Positions 14,489-16,104 of a DNA stretch of 16,104 nucleotides are shown here, piece after piece (within the stretch, counting starts at the first letter, position 1; every line of letters starts with the position of its first letter). A program made the translations under genes and the position numbers. Source of the DNA: JBMNRY01 sp050944915 (GTDB taxonomy: Bacteria > Bacillota > Limnochordia > JAAZLZ01); NCBI GenBank assembly GCA_050944915.1, contig JBMNRY010000043.1:1-16104 (forward strand), given 5' to 3'. Under the pieces are notes generated by a model. That model was not told where the DNA came from and searched no databases. It saw nothing but the letters and a program-made list of their open reading frames with translations.

Positions 14489-16104
14489 CTATTTAACCAA
14501 ACAATGTTCATCCCGAGGGGTTAACTTCAATTCTACCGCCTCTTCGGTGGGAGCTTCCACCGTCAGTTCGAAGTTGAAGGAGCCTTCCACCACATAATCG
14601 GTCTTCGATCGGACCTTCACCGGCTCGGTATCGGTGAAGAAATCCCCCTCACCACCGTCACCTTCCATCCGGGGAAGGGCCTGGAAGACCTCTTCCTCCT
14701 CACTCAAAGGTCCCATGGCCACCTTGGCCTCCCCTTCCGTTTCTTCCTCGACCTCAAAGTCGTTGAATTGATCGTAGAAGGGCATGAACTCCAAGATCAC
14801 TTCGTTATTCTTCTCCCGGTCGACAAAATCGTCGATGAGCTTCTCTAAGCTTTCCAAATTGGTCGCTACCCCTCCCTCTTCCCCGGGGGTGAGGGATTCC
14901 AGGGAGTCGAAGGTGAAATAGTAATAACTGCCCCCCGCCCGAACCGTCACCGGTAAGGGACCCGGTTGGATATCTTCGGGGATGGTCAGTTCCATACAGA
15001 TGGTTTGCGGTTCCTGACGGAAGGGACGTAAAGTCACTTCCACCCCGATGGTTTCTCCTGGACGGACTTCCTGGCGTTCCGGTTGGGCCGCGACGATGCG
15101 GGCCGTCTGACGGCTTTCCTGGATCCTGGTTCTCACCGTCACCTTTTCTAAGTTGACGGTTTCAAAAATATTGTTGGTCAGCATATATACAGCATCGGCC
15201 GCCTCCAGCAGGGCCTGGGCGGCGATATCCATACTGCTATAAAACAGGTTTTCCCGGACCAAATCCCGGGGCATCCCTTGGCCGACGATTTCCAGCTCCA
15301 CCCAGGCGGTACCTGGTCCTACCCGATCAAGGCCTTTATCTAAGGCGGCTAAGGCCGCCGAGCCTAACAGGGAGGGACTTAAGAGGGGATCGTCTACGAT
15401 TTCCACCCGGGAAAGGGATGTCCGTCCCCGGTCTGTATCTTCCACTTCCACCAGCAACTCGATTAGAGGGGGCTCTTCACCCAGGACCCCGGCCACACCG
15501 GCCCCCCGGTCGGCCTTGATACTGCCCAAAGATTCCGTAGGCGAGCCCAATTTAAAGGGAACGGAAATACTGGGGATACTGCGGTGGACGGTAGCACCGG
15601 TTAAGAGGAAGTTGACCTTCCCCCTGTTAAGAAAGGGGTGGCCAAAACCCAGCATATAGCCGTCTTTAATATAAGTCACCGTCCCGATGGCCGAGGCGTT
15701 GACATCGCCCCGCATCAACTGTACGGCGAAGGCGCTGCCCGGCTCTAGGGGAGCTTGACCAGCGCTGAGCCCTCCCCCTGGCTGAGCGGAAACCGATAAG
15801 CCTAAACGCTGAAATTCCCCCAGGAGATGTTTTTGGGCCCGGGGACTAAAACCGCCCAACAAAAGGGGTGTTTGGGCGGGGACGAAGACTAAGGAAGCAG
15901 GATTCTCCCTTTGTAGAATCTGGCCGGTCCCTTCATCGGGTGCCCATAAAATTTCTTTTGAAACCTCTTGGTCCTGAGAATCGGACTGGGAGACTTCGTC
16001 TAATAAAGGGAGCATATCGACGATGGGCGTCATCAGAGCTATACGGTGATCCGTTAAGGCGAAGCCGTAGCCGATGGCCCCTGCCAACTTATTTTGGAAA
16101 TAGA
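14489..16104 (-). CDS. SpoIVB-type S55 peptidase domain protein, 5' partial
   Basis: C-terminal 537 residues of a protein whose frame runs off the window edge. The first visible residues, YFQNKLAGAIGYG then HRIALMTPIVDMLPLLDE, are what follows the catalytic G-M-S-G-S-P-V serine motif in Firmicute S55-domain proteins, so that serine lies just outside. The segment AIGTVTYIKDGYMLGFGHPF followed by LNRGKVNFLL and PSISVPFKLGSPTESLG is characteristic of this long S55 family. After it come mixed alpha/beta segments and an apparent beta-sandwich region (about 340-410, RPGETIGVEVTLRPF), with an acidic C-terminal part (EEETEGEAKVAMGPLSEEEE). SpoIVB itself cleaves SpoIVFA in sporulation; this protein is larger and its target is unknown. 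Its position beside tamB suggests an envelope role. A TTG at 16087 is in frame but falls mid-domain and is not the start. Confidence 0.85.
   Translation of the reverse strand, partial: YFQNKLAGAIGYGFALTDHRIALMTPIVDMLPLLDEVSQSDSQDQEVSKEILWAPDEGTGQILQRENPASLVFVPAQTPLLLGGFSPRAQKHLLGEFQRLGLSVSAQPGGGLSAGQAPLEPGSAFAVQLMRGDVNASAIGTVTYIKDGYMLGFGHPFLNRGKVNFLLTGATVHRSIPSISVPFKLGSPTESLGSIKADRGAGVAGVLGEEPPLIELLVEVEDTDRGRTSLSRVEIVDDPLLSPSLLGSAALAALDKGLDRVGPGTAWVELEIVGQGMPRDLVRENLFYSSMDIAAQALLEAADAVYMLTNNIFETVNLEKVTVRTRIQESRQTARIVAAQPERQEVRPGETIGVEVTLRPFRQEPQTICMELTIPEDIQPGPLPVTVRAGGSYYYFTFDSLESLTPGEEGGVATNLESLEKLIDDFVDREKNNEVILEFMPFYDQFNDFEVEEETEGEAKVAMGPLSEEEEVFQALPRMEGDGGEGDFFTDTEPVKVRSKTDYVVEGSFNFELTVEAPTEEAVELKLTPRDEHCLVK

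Noticed and set aside
16085..16087. TTG at 16087 as the start of the S55 gene.
   Set aside because: The frame continues open to the window edge and the residues before it (YFQNK) belong to the conserved peptidase domain.

Overview
The window is one 16.1 kb block in which every recognisable gene lies on the minus strand, so transcription runs from position 16104 towards 1. It is an outer-membrane assembly and lipid-export locus: BamA, TamB, two Skp/OmpH chaperones, LptD, LptC, LptA, one LptF/G-type permease, two small outer-membrane barrels, an unknown 5-TM protein, and an ABC-type pair (large permease-like protein plus ATPase). The upstream-most gene is a SpoIVB-type S55 peptidase family protein. 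S55 domains are typical of Firmicutes/Clostridia, while Bam and Lpt belong to diderm envelopes. The combination, with strong AGGAGG ribosome binding sites, frequent TTG/GTG starts and moderate-to-high GC, suggests a diderm (outer-membrane-bearing) Firmicute such as Limnochordia, Halanaerobiales or a related uncultured lineage. This taxonomic call is inference; no rRNA or marker gene is present.

Layout in order of transcription: S55 peptidase-family protein (14489-16104, 5' end off the window); a perfect 11-bp hairpin that holds the tamB ribosome binding site; tamB (12230-14407); a ~180-bp spacer, the longest non-coding stretch here, with a weak promoter candidate; bamA (10374-12050); a good SigA-type promoter; skp copy 1 (9873-10304); a strong intrinsic terminator; skp copy 2 (9341-9769); a YjbH-like small barrel (8636-9253); a PorV/FadL-like barrel (7787-8605); lptF/G (6672-7769); a 5-TM unknown (6165-6623); lptD (4055-6115); lptC (3386-4042); lptA (2857-3396); a second extended -10 promoter; a 705-aa permease-like protein (654-2771); and an ABC ATPase (1-638, 3' end off the window). 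No gap exceeds 300 bases, and I saw no RNA genes, CRISPR, insertion sequences or plus-strand genes.

How the genes fit together: Skp proteins would carry unfolded barrels to BamA, which inserts LptD and the two small barrels. The LptF/G permease, LptC, LptA and LptD would form the inner-membrane to outer-membrane bridge for lipopolysaccharide or a similar glycolipid. TamB would bridge the envelope for phospholipid delivery. The terminal ABC pair, with its own promoter, is the least explained part. Its permease-like subunit has an FtsX-like layout (one N-terminal TM, a ~520-residue extracytoplasmic part with a long helical region, three C-terminal TMs) and ends in a sequence resembling the EAA coupling loop of importer permeases. 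It may be an undescribed envelope transporter or tether.
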